The notes below the pieces were generated by a model. That model saw only the letters and a list, made by a program, of their open reading frames with translations. It was not told the origin of the DNA and searched no databases. A program made the translations under genes and the position numbers. From an uncultured bacterium (GTDB lineage: Bacteria; Planctomycetota; DG-23; SLPQ01), in contig CALMGO010000181.1 in assembly GCA_937863625.1 (NCBI GenBank), positions 1-6,213 of the forward strand: a stretch of 6,213 nucleotides of DNA, in the 5' to 3' direction. Every line of letters begins with the position of its first letter. The stretch's first letter is position 1. Shown here in pieces: positions 1 through 5,344 of the stretch.

Positions 1-263
1 CTGTAGGCGGCAGCCTGCCCCTGCCAGTAGTCAACGTCAACCTGGGCCTTCTTGAGGTCGGCATTAAGTTGCGCGATCTGCTGGTCGCTCTGAGCGAGAA
101 GCGCTTTCAAGTCATCAATCTGATTGCTGAGGCCTTCGCGCTCATTTATCAACTGCTGATTTTGCCCCTGTAACCTGCGGACCTCGGCGGAGCATCCTGC
201 GGCCAGGACGGCCGCAACTACGATCGCGAGTATCCGAAGCACCACTACCCCCTTGGTACGCAT
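1..263 (-). CDS. Coiled-coil lipoprotein, 3' end cut by window edge
   Basis: The visible part is the N-terminal 87 residues; the frame is open to the left edge. A basic start (MRTKG) is followed by a hydrophobic stretch at about residues 6-22 and a lipobox-like VLAAGC with Cys24, so it is probably a lipoprotein exported by Sec and lipidated at Cys24. The -3 residue is Ala, which is less usual than Leu. From about residue 27 the chain is Gln/Leu/Asp-rich with clear heptads: L31, L38, L45, L52 and L66 fall seven (or fourteen) apart, as do I49, L56, I63 and L70. This indicates a long coiled coil in the periplasm or at the outer membrane. The ATG at 263 is set by an AAAGGAG Shine-Dalgarno (269-275) five bases upstream. 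It starts 19 bases after the HTH membrane protein ends, so the two are probably co-transcribed. I do not recognise a specific family; function unknown. Confidence 0.8.
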   Translation of the reverse strand, partial: MRTKGVVVLRILAIVVAAVLAAGCSAEVRRLQGQNQQLINEREGLSNQIDDLKALLAQSDQQIAQLNADLKKAQVDVDYWQGQAAAY

Positions 264-282
264 TCTCGCTCCTTTCAGTTGC

Positions 283-912
283 CTATTTTGCAGCAAATAG
301 ATCAGTGAGACTCTTGAATGGATTCATTTCGGCCGGAAAACTCAGGAGCACGGCCGCCCCAAACGCCAGGACTATGACGGCTACGATGAGAAGCACCGAC
401 ATTCCGACGTTTGCGGCCTTGGGTTCATCATAACCTCTTATCGGACTTTGGATGGCAAGAAGTTCAGCCTCATCGCCGCTCAGTTCCTGGCCTTCTTCCT
501 CGACATCGCCGGTAATCTCGAAATCGCTTAGAGAAGCGATCTCCTCTTCTTTCTCGGCGGCTTTAGGAGCGCCCTTGGGACCGGCCGGCGCATGCGCGGG
601 GGCGTCGTCGAGAGGCTCTATGCTGAAATCCTCCTCGGCGGCGGGCGGCGGGGGCGGAAGCTCTTCGTCAGCCTCGGCGTCAAATGACGGCAGATCCAGG
701 ACGTTTTCTGGGGGAGCAAGCGAAATCTCCTCCTCGGCATTCTGAATGCCAAGCGAGGACTTGAGTTCGTCGAGGTCTCCCCTTCGGAACTTGATTTTGC
801 CGCCGTCCATGAAATGGCGGATCTTGCCCTCGTCCATCAGACCCTTGAGTTCATCGGCGGACATCTGAAGCTCTTTTGCGGCATCATCAAATGGTACGAA
901 CTTCTCAGCCAT
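283..912 (-). CDS. Membrane-anchored protein with N-terminal excisionase-like HTH
   Basis: 209 residues in three parts. Residues 4-54 resemble a MerR/excisionase-type helix-turn-helix (HTH_17-like): FVPFDDAAKELQMS, then EGKIRHF, then KIKFRRGDLDEL, the usual helix-turn-helix plus wing order. Residues about 58-165 are a low-complexity, strongly acidic linker with a PPPPP run (86-90) and an Ala/Pro stretch, probably disordered. Residues about 171-192 form a single hydrophobic membrane segment, leaving a tail of about 17 residues. The predicted layout is a cytoplasmic HTH tethered to the inner membrane. I recall similar HTH proteins (a GGxxKFRR wing) as abundant in planctomycetes, but no established function. 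The start is supported by GGAGGT at 918-923, six bases from the ATG. It has its own promoter and leads into the lipoprotein gene. Whether it binds DNA or uses the HTH fold for protein contacts cannot be told from sequence. Confidence 0.85.
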   Translation of the reverse strand: MAEKFVPFDDAAKELQMSADELKGLMDEGKIRHFMDGGKIKFRRGDLDELKSSLGIQNAEEEISLAPPENVLDLPSFDAEADEELPPPPPAAEEDFSIEPLDDAPAHAPAGPKGAPKAAEKEEEIASLSDFEITGDVEEEGQELSGDEAELLAIQSPIRGYDEPKAANVGMSVLLIVAVIVLAFGAAVLLSFPAEMNPFKSLTDLFAAK

Positions 913-966
913 TAAGCACCTCCAAGCTATGTGCTTCCTGTAATCGTCGCATAACCGGGCGCACTG

Positions 967-996
967 ATTGTATCAACACTCCGTCCCAATGGTCAA
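967..996 (-). promoter_or_regulatory. Sigma70-type promoter for HTH protein/lipoprotein unit
   Basis: On the minus strand, TTGACC (991-996) and TACAAT (967-972) are separated by 18 bases. The -10 is preceded by TGA, which fits the extended -10 TGn. Each box matches the consensus at 5 of 6 positions. Transcription would start near 960, giving a leader of just under 50 bases before the ATG at 912. Prediction from sequence only. Confidence 0.6.
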
Positions 997-1071
997 TATA
1001 GCACTCAGCTAAGCGTATTCAAGGATAATTTAGCGCACGGCAAGAAACCGGCCGAGACGCCGAAATGTCTG

Positions 1072-1455
1072 TCAGTAAACCTTTTCGGGGTCGAAGATTC
1101 TCTCTTCGACGACGCCCCATGAATCGTTTTCGGCATTGTACGCCCTGTAGTAGCAGGAAAAGTAACCGGCGTGGCAGGCTGCGACTTTCTGTTCCACGAA
1201 GAAGACCAGCGAATTGCCCTCGCAGTCGACGCGGACGTCCTTTACGATCTCGATGTGGCCGCTCGTCTCGCCCTTCATCATGAGCCTGCCCTTTGACCTG
1301 CGGAATACGTGGATTTTGCCGGTTTCGAGCGTCTTTTCGACGGCCTCGCGCGTCATATAGCAAAGCACCAACGGCTGGCGCGTGATGTCATCGGCTATGA
1401 TGGCCGGAATGAGCCCGTTGTCAGAGAACTTCAGGACGTCGAAGAAGTGCTGCAT
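1072..1455 (-). CDS. hisI: Phosphoribosyl-AMP cyclohydrolase (stand-alone HisI)
   Basis: HisI opens the purine ring of phosphoribosyl-AMP in the cytoplasm, the third step of histidine biosynthesis. The 127-residue protein has the family hallmarks in order: LKFSDNGLIPAII (8-20), an LCYMTREAVEKTLETGK segment, RSKGRLMMKGETSG (53-66), VDCEGNSL (76-83) and ACHAGYFSCYYR (93-104). The three Zn-ligand cysteines, C78, C94 and C101, are present. The Mg-site motif, normally D-C-D-x-D, reads D77-C-E79-G-N81, so two Asp are replaced by Glu and Asn. No HisE domain is fused. I prefer the ATG at 1455 because GGAGG (1461-1465) lies five bases upstream. The adjacent ATG at 1458 is possible. A GTG at 1557 would add 34 residues lacking HisI similarity, and the hisI promoter lies inside that extension. 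No other his genes are visible, so it is an orphan in its own transcription unit. Confidence 0.93.
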   Translation of the reverse strand: MQHFFDVLKFSDNGLIPAIIADDITRQPLVLCYMTREAVEKTLETGKIHVFRRSKGRLMMKGETSGHIEIVKDVRVDCEGNSLVFFVEQKVAACHAGYFSCYYRAYNAENDSWGVVEERIFDPEKVY

Positions 1456-1460
1456 CATAT

Positions 1461-1466
1461 CCTCCC
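1461..1466 (-). promoter_or_regulatory. Ribosome binding site deciding the hisI start
   Basis: GGGAGG on the minus strand. Spacing is five bases to the ATG at 1455 but only two to the tandem ATG at 1458, which favours 1455. It also argues against the GTG at 1557, which has no comparable site upstream. Confidence 0.7.
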
Positions 1467-1527
1467 ACTGGAAACTTGCGAAAGCCGGGCACGACGAATA
1501 TGGACGGCTTGTAGCGTGAATTTGATG

Positions 1528-1556
1528 ATTATCGCACGAAAGGACCGTTTTGTCCA
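1528..1556 (-). promoter_or_regulatory. Sigma70-type promoter for hisI
   Basis: On the minus strand, TGGACA (1551-1556) and GATAAT (1528-1533) are exactly 17 bases apart, each matching consensus at 5 of 6 positions. A TGC before the -10 fits the extended -10 element. It lies in the 122-125 base gap after the 86-residue gene, and would give a leader of about 65 bases before the ATG at 1455. A short inverted repeat, GGAC (1542-1545) and GTCC (1552-1555), overlaps the -35 and could be an operator, but is too short to claim. Confidence 0.65.
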
Positions 1557-1580
1557 CATTTCTTTGGGAGCATCGGCGAC

Positions 1581-1841
1581 TCAGCCACGCGTGAGGTCCG
1601 TAAGCAGGGTCGCGAGACCGCTCAAGTCCTCCTCGGCAAGGATGCGCGCGGCGCGCGTCTTAGGAGGGTCAAGCTTGGCAAGAGCGGCGGCGGCACGTTT
1701 CCAGAGGCGTTTTTTGTCGGCGGGCGACGCGGCCAAGTACAGGTCGGAAACGATCTCTGAAAGTTTCTGCAGGGCCAGCGTGTCGCGGTGCTCATAGTAT
1801 CGCTTTATGATGCCCTTCTGGTACGGCGTGTAGTCGGTCAT
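1581..1841 (-). CDS. Small conserved-looking protein (MTDYTPYQK type), unknown function
   Basis: 86 residues, beginning MTDYTPYQKGIIKRYYEHRD. It is basic and appears wholly helical, with amphipathic stretches around LALQKLSEIVSDLYLA (22-37) and KKRLWKRAAAALAKL (43-57). It has no signal peptide, membrane segment, cysteine or obvious catalytic motif. I recall similar short proteins in planctomycete genomes but know no function. The start is supported by GGGAGA (1847-1852) five bases upstream. It follows the second creatininase-like gene by 21 bases and so is probably the third cistron of that operon. Its small size and Lys/Arg-rich helices would suit an RNA- or protein-binding accessory role; that is speculation. 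Real coding is supported by the ribosome binding site, operon spacing and coherent composition. Confidence 0.75.
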   Translation of the reverse strand: MTDYTPYQKGIIKRYYEHRDTLALQKLSEIVSDLYLAASPADKKRLWKRAAAALAKLDPPKTRAARILAEEDLSGLATLLTDLTRG

Positions 1842-1862
1842 ATCAGTCTCCCGGCACGGGTG

Positions 1863-2678
1863 TCAGTGCATCTTTTCAGGGTTGCGGGCCTCGATTTCGA
1901 AAGAAGCGTTGACCTCGGCGGCTCTTTTGTCGGCGCGGACTTTTGTAATCGTTTCGGCAAACTTCTCAATCATACCCTCCACTATAAGGGCGCCCCTCTC
2001 AGGCGAAGGGAAGCGGGGGTCGCCTGCAAGGGAATCCGGGTACATCGCGTACCACCAGATCTGCGGAAGCGCAGGAGCGACGTCAAAATCCTGTACGCTA
2101 AGCCCGGCTGATTTGTCGGTGGGGAGCGCGTCGAGGTCGACGAGGTCGGGATTTTCGAAGAGAGTGAGGTCGGTCTCGTTGTCGCACGCATGGCCGCCGG
2201 GGACGTCGGTCTTGCGGAGGGCCTTTATCTTTTCACGACGCTCGGGGCTGAGACATGAAGAAAGGCTCAGGTAGTACACGACGTAGTCCTTGCCCTTTCC
2301 GGGGAGGTCCTGGATGAAAGTCATGGCAACATAGTTATTGCCGCCGTGCGAATTGGCGAGGATTATCTTCTTTATGCCGTTTCGGGCGACATCGTCGCAG
2401 ATCTCCTCGAGCAGCGAAAGGAGGGTCCTTGCCGAGAGACTTATCGTGCCTGCGGAGGCTTTCATTTCGTTTACAAATGTGTATGCGAGGGGAGGCAGCA
2501 TGAGCGCGCCTGCGCGGCTGCAGGCCTCGCGGCAGACGTATTCGGCGTTGAGCGTGTCGGTACCCATAGGGAGATGGGGACCGTGTTTCTCGATGCTTCC
2601 GAGCGGAAGCACGGCAACCGCATCACCGGCAGCGAGGTAATTTTTGAAGGCAGGGCCGGTAATCTTGAGCCATTCCAT
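1863..2678 (-). CDS. Creatininase-family amidohydrolase (canonical paralogue)
   Basis: 271 residues, a normal length for the creatininase family of metal-dependent, cytoplasmic amidohydrolases. Members include creatininase, the archaeal FAPy deformylase ArfB and the mycofactocin peptidase MftE. The motifs are complete: PLGSIEKHGPHLPMGTD with putative metal ligands E30, H32 and D41; ANSHGGNN with H111; and PGGHACDNETD with H163 and E168, the HAGxxET-type motif. I expect an active hydrolase but cannot name the substrate; creatinine itself is unlikely without creatine-pathway neighbours. The start at 2678 is chosen because GGAAGGGG ends six bases upstream and because it leaves a 22-base gap after the preceding gene. 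A more upstream ATG at 2684 abuts the same site, and the longest frame (from 2753) would overlap the preceding gene by 53 bases. It is the second gene of a probable three-gene operon and a diverged paralogue of the first. Confidence 0.9.
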   Translation of the reverse strand: MEWLKITGPAFKNYLAAGDAVAVLPLGSIEKHGPHLPMGTDTLNAEYVCREACSRAGALMLPPLAYTFVNEMKASAGTISLSARTLLSLLEEICDDVARNGIKKIILANSHGGNNYVAMTFIQDLPGKGKDYVVYYLSLSSCLSPERREKIKALRKTDVPGGHACDNETDLTLFENPDLVDLDALPTDKSAGLSVQDFDVAPALPQIWWYAMYPDSLAGDPRFPSPERGALIVEGMIEKFAETITKVRADKRAAEVNASFEIEARNPEKMH

Positions 2679-2684
2679 TTCCAT

Positions 2685-2692
2685 CCCCTTCC
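2685..2692 (-). promoter_or_regulatory. Ribosome binding site deciding the second creatininase start
   Basis: GGAAGGGG on the minus strand. It is six bases from the ATG at 2678 but directly abuts the ATG at 2684, so 2678 is the more likely start. Confidence 0.55.
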
Positions 2693-2700
2693 GCGAGAAT

Positions 2701-3495
2701 CTAAATCTTTCCGTATCTATCTCTAAGATAATCGGCGTAGCCGCCGAGGTCATCGAGCAATCCGGCGAGTTTGTCGGCGGCGCGTTCGATTATCGCGGCG
2801 CCTTTGCCGGGGTCAATACCCGCCGAAGGAGGAACGTGCGAGAGTTCATCGGTGAAGTAATAACCCACATTGCCGATTTTCTGAACGCGCCGGAGGCTCT
2901 CGGGCTCGACGGGGACGTACTTTTCGTCGGGCCACGAAGCCGGGTCCACAAGGTCAAGCAAGCCCAGAATCTGCAGGGCGCCGGCACAAAGCAGCGATTC
3001 ATCGTCGGCCGACGACTCGTCGTCGGTGACGGATCGGGCGATTTCGGCGGTGATGATAGACTGGGGGCGCAGATTGACGACGGGGACACCTGTCCTTTCA
3101 AACATTTCGCGAGCAACAGCGTCAAGGGCAACGGCATTCGGCCAGTGGAACGATATCATCAGAATGTGTTTGAAACCGGTGGCGAGGAGGCCGGATACGA
3201 CATGGCGGAGAAACTCCATCGACGCGGAAAATGGCACCGAGACACCGCCCGGGAACTTCGATGTGGCGCCGATGTAGGAGTAGTGCTCCATGGGAGCGAT
3301 TAGGGCATCAATCCTGTCAGCCAGTTTGACGGCAAACGCTTTGGAAATGAAACCGTCGCAGCCCATCGGCAAATGGGGGCCGTGGAGTTCGACGGTGCCG
3401 ACGGGGAGTATGACGGCGGAAGTCCTCCGGATGACTTCGGCGGCCTGGCGGCTGGTGATTTCGTTCAGGAATCGGCTCTTGAGTGTCTCTGCCAT
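2701..3495 (-). CDS. Creatininase-family protein, diverged paralogue
   Basis: 264 residues across the full creatininase fold. The first motif is intact: PVGTVELHGPHLPMGCD with putative metal ligands E36, H38 and D47. The second, usually GHGGN, reads SFHWPN; H117 and N120 are kept but the two glycines become Trp-Pro. The third, usually GHAGxxET, reads SSADDES; E166 is kept, but the His aligned with the proposed catalytic His of creatininase is replaced by Ser. The metal site may survive with altered or lost catalysis, so this could be a changed-specificity enzyme or a non-catalytic partner of the downstream paralogue. Creatininases assemble as multimers, so a hetero-oligomer is conceivable. 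The start is supported by GGAGG (3501-3505), five bases upstream. It is the first gene of the operon, 22 bases before the next start. Substrate unknown. Confidence 0.87.
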   Translation of the reverse strand: MAETLKSRFLNEITSRQAAEVIRRTSAVILPVGTVELHGPHLPMGCDGFISKAFAVKLADRIDALIAPMEHYSYIGATSKFPGGVSVPFSASMEFLRHVVSGLLATGFKHILMISFHWPNAVALDAVAREMFERTGVPVVNLRPQSIITAEIARSVTDDESSADDESLLCAGALQILGLLDLVDPASWPDEKYVPVEPESLRRVQKIGNVGYYFTDELSHVPPSAGIDPGKGAAIIERAADKLAGLLDDLGGYADYLRDRYGKI

Positions 3496-3533
3496 CCGGT
3501 CCTCCCATTAAAAGAAGGTATTGGTCAAAGGCG

Positions 3534-3561
3534 AATATCAACGCAGCGGACGGGAAGTCAA
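3534..3561 (-). promoter_or_regulatory. Candidate promoter for the creatininase operon
   Basis: On the minus strand, TTGACT (3556-3561) and GATATT (3534-3539) are 16 bases apart. The -35 matches 5 of 6 and the -10 matches 4 of 6, so it is moderate. The start site would fall near 3527, about 30 bases before the ATG at 3495. Confidence 0.42.
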
Positions 3562-3694
3562 CTGGAAAAAGCCCCCCTGCCCTTTTGAAGCGTGTACGGC
3601 AAAATAGCCTGCGCTGGAGATGCAGGCATAACGCCGCAGGGGCGATTTGGACGATATGGGTACAAGCGCGCTCTCAGCGAGAATGAGCGGCAGT

Positions 3695-3723
3695 TTGGCG
3701 GGGAGAGCCGTCTGCTGTATAAT
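3695..3723 (+). promoter_or_regulatory. Sigma70-type promoter for ppx-like/ppk1 operon
   Basis: TTGGCG (3695-3700) and a perfect TATAAT (3718-3723) are 17 bases apart. Transcription would begin near 3730, giving a leader of roughly 65 bases before the ATG at 3797. No obvious phosphate-regulon box overlaps it. Confidence 0.65.
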
Positions 3724-3796
3724 GCGGTCATAGATAGACACAGGGTTTCGTGCTGAGATGCGTCAGGCTGTTTCCGGAGCGATTGCGAGGAAGTAG

Positions 3797-5344
3797 ATGA
3801 CACAACCCAAGGTAGTAGCGGCTATCGACGTAGGGTCCCACTCGCTCAGGCTGCTGGTGGCCGAGGTCGCGGCCAACGGCAAGGTCCGGCAGTTGGATCA
3901 TCTCGTCGTGCCGGTGATGATCGGACGGGACACTTTCAGCGGCGGCAGGATATCCAACGCTACGATGCGCGAGGTGGCGGAGGTGCTCAAGGGATTTGCC
4001 CGGACGATGAAAGAATACGGGGTGGAACATTACCGGGCGATAGCCACGAGCGCGGTGAGGGAGGCGCTCAACCGGGACACATTTCTTGACGGCGTGCAGA
4101 CGGCGTCGGGGCTCGCCATACAGGCGGTGGAGCCGATCGAGGAGACACGGCTGGTGCACCAAGTGGTGCGGCGCAGCATGGGGGAGGCCTTTTCAGGGTC
4201 CAACCGTGATATCATGATACTGGCCCTGGGGGCGGGTTCGGCGGAGATAACGGTTTTTCACGAGGGCAAACTGATATTTACCGAGACCGGGCGCATAGGA
4301 ACGCTGAGGCTGCTTGAAACACTCTCAAGCGACGCGTCGGACAGGCTTTTGTACCAGAGGCTGAGTACTTTCGTCATCAACGTGGCAAACACGCTGGAGC
4401 GCGTGCACAGGCTCAGCGGAATTGACACGCTGGTGGTGGTCAACTCGGAGCTATATGAACTCCTGGAGCGAAACAAGTTTGCAGGGGTTACGCGTCGCGA
4501 CAACCTGATAGAAGTCAAGAAAGGCGCGTTCCTGCGGGTAGCCAAGCGCATAGCAGGCACAACGATAGACGAACGCGTGGAGAAATTCAAACTCGGATAT
4601 GATTCGGCCGAGACGGTGACGGCGGCGATGATAGTCACGGAGGCTTTTCTCGAAACGACGCGCTCGAAGGAGGTGGCGTTTCCGAGGGTGTCGGTGCTCG
4701 ACAGCCTGCTGCTGGATGTCGTAGAAGGTGCGGCGCCGGGCGAGGCGACGCCGGAATTTGAGGAGGACGTGATCGCATCGGCGGCGGCGATAGGACGCAA
4801 GTACCACTACGACGAGGCGCACGGGCGTCATGTGGAGAAACTCTCGCTGATGCTTTACGAACAACTGGAGGAATTCTGCGGGCTCAAGAAAGAGTACAGG
4901 CTGCTCCTGCGGGTGGCCGCGATACTTCACGACATCGGCATCTTCGTAAGCAGCCGATCGCACCATAAGCACAGCCATTATCTCATCATGCAATCCGAGA
5001 TACTCGGAATCTCTTCTGACGCGCTGAAGATAATAGCGCAGGTGGCCCGTTATCACAGGCGGGCTACGCCGCGAGTGGGACACGTGGACTACTGGGCGCT
5101 GCCGCAGTCGGCGCGTGTGGCGGTATCGAAGATCGCGTCCATCCTGAGGATCGCGGACGCGCTCGACCGCAACCACAGCCAGGAGATCGTATCGGTAGAG
5201 GCGATAACCGGCGACGAGGAACTGGTAATCGAGGTTCGGAGCAAGGGCGACCTTTTGGCCGACGAATGGGCGCTGGAGACAAAGGCGGATCTTTTCACCG
5301 AGGTATTCGGGCTTTCGGTAATCCTATCAAGGGCACAACGATGA
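3797..5344 (+). CDS. Ppx/GppA-family protein with HD domain, degenerate phosphatase loop
   Basis: 515 residues, the length of long-form exopolyphosphatases (E. coli Ppx has about 513). Residues 1 to about 310 form the two-lobed ASKHA fold: phosphate loop 1 AIDVGSHSLRLL (9-20), the ATSAVREA segment (83-90), and VEPIEETRL with E116 at the catalytic Glu position. The second loop, normally DIGGGSTE, reads A143-LGAGSA-E150, so the Mg-binding Asp is Ala. The usual GLREG motif near 300 reads VLDSL, and GSNS is GSHS. Residues about 340-460 form an HD domain with H345, H378-D379, H394, H420 and D454 in place. Members degrade polyphosphate or pppGpp in the cytoplasm; the lost residues make ordinary exopolyphosphatase activity doubtful. 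The start follows GAGGA (3787-3791) by five bases, and an in-frame TAG immediately before the ATG excludes extension. It overlaps ppk1 by four bases. Confidence 0.92.
   Translation: MTQPKVVAAIDVGSHSLRLLVAEVAANGKVRQLDHLVVPVMIGRDTFSGGRISNATMREVAEVLKGFARTMKEYGVEHYRAIATSAVREALNRDTFLDGVQTASGLAIQAVEPIEETRLVHQVVRRSMGEAFSGSNRDIMILALGAGSAEITVFHEGKLIFTETGRIGTLRLLETLSSDASDRLLYQRLSTFVINVANTLERVHRLSGIDTLVVVNSELYELLERNKFAGVTRRDNLIEVKKGAFLRVAKRIAGTTIDERVEKFKLGYDSAETVTAAMIVTEAFLETTRSKEVAFPRVSVLDSLLLDVVEGAAPGEATPEFEEDVIASAAAIGRKYHYDEAHGRHVEKLSLMLYEQLEEFCGLKKEYRLLLRVAAILHDIGIFVSSRSHHKHSHYLIMQSEILGISSDALKIIAQVARYHRRATPRVGHVDYWALPQSARVAVSKIASILRIADALDRNHSQEIVSVEAITGDEELVIEVRSKGDLLADEWALETKADLFTEVFGLSVILSRAQR

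Larger units (their letters stand above)
3496..3796. other. Divergent intergenic region between creatininase and polyphosphate operons
   Basis: These 301 bases hold no convincing gene. They contain outward-facing candidate promoters for both operons and their leaders. There is a 6-bp inverted repeat, GCCTGC (3607-3612) and GCAGGC (3622-3627), with a 9-base loop. A C-rich run flanked by AAAAG and CTTTT lies around 3567-3588. A 12-codon reading frame (3758-3796) sits in the ppx-like leader. I see no Pho-box direct repeat and no terminator. Confidence 0.6.

Noticed and set aside
452..745. 97-codon Ser/Gly-rich plus-strand frame
   Set aside because: It mirrors the acidic low-complexity linker of the HTH protein on the other strand; the composition is typical of a shadow frame.
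1049..1062. Small hairpin (CGGC/GCCG) after hisI as a terminator
   Set aside because: The stem is only four base pairs and no U-run follows, so it is not a credible terminator.
1019..1363. 114-codon minus-strand frame overlapping hisI in another phase
   Set aside because: Arg-rich composition, no start signal, and full overlap with a confident hisI.
2644..3303. 219-codon plus-strand frame opposite the creatininase-like genes
   Set aside because: It is antisense to two clear family members, has no recognisable domain and no ribosome binding site. Long antisense frames are expected in GC-rich DNA.
3607..3627. GCCTGC/GCAGGC inverted repeat as an operator or terminator
   Set aside because: A single 6-bp repeat with a 9-base loop and no T-run; it lies upstream of both starts and could be chance. 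Noted within the intergenic entry only.
3640..3797. Pho box upstream of the polyphosphate operon
   Set aside because: I looked for CTGTCAT-like direct repeats near the -35 and found none.
3538..3803. Minus-strand frames of 67 and 81 codons in the divergent intergenic region
   Set aside because: No ribosome binding site or domain, and they run through the promoters and leaders of both operons.
4258..5176. Minus-strand frames of 180 and 241 codons opposite the ppx-like gene
   Set aside because: They are Arg/Ser-rich shadows of a well-supported coding sequence, with no domain similarity.
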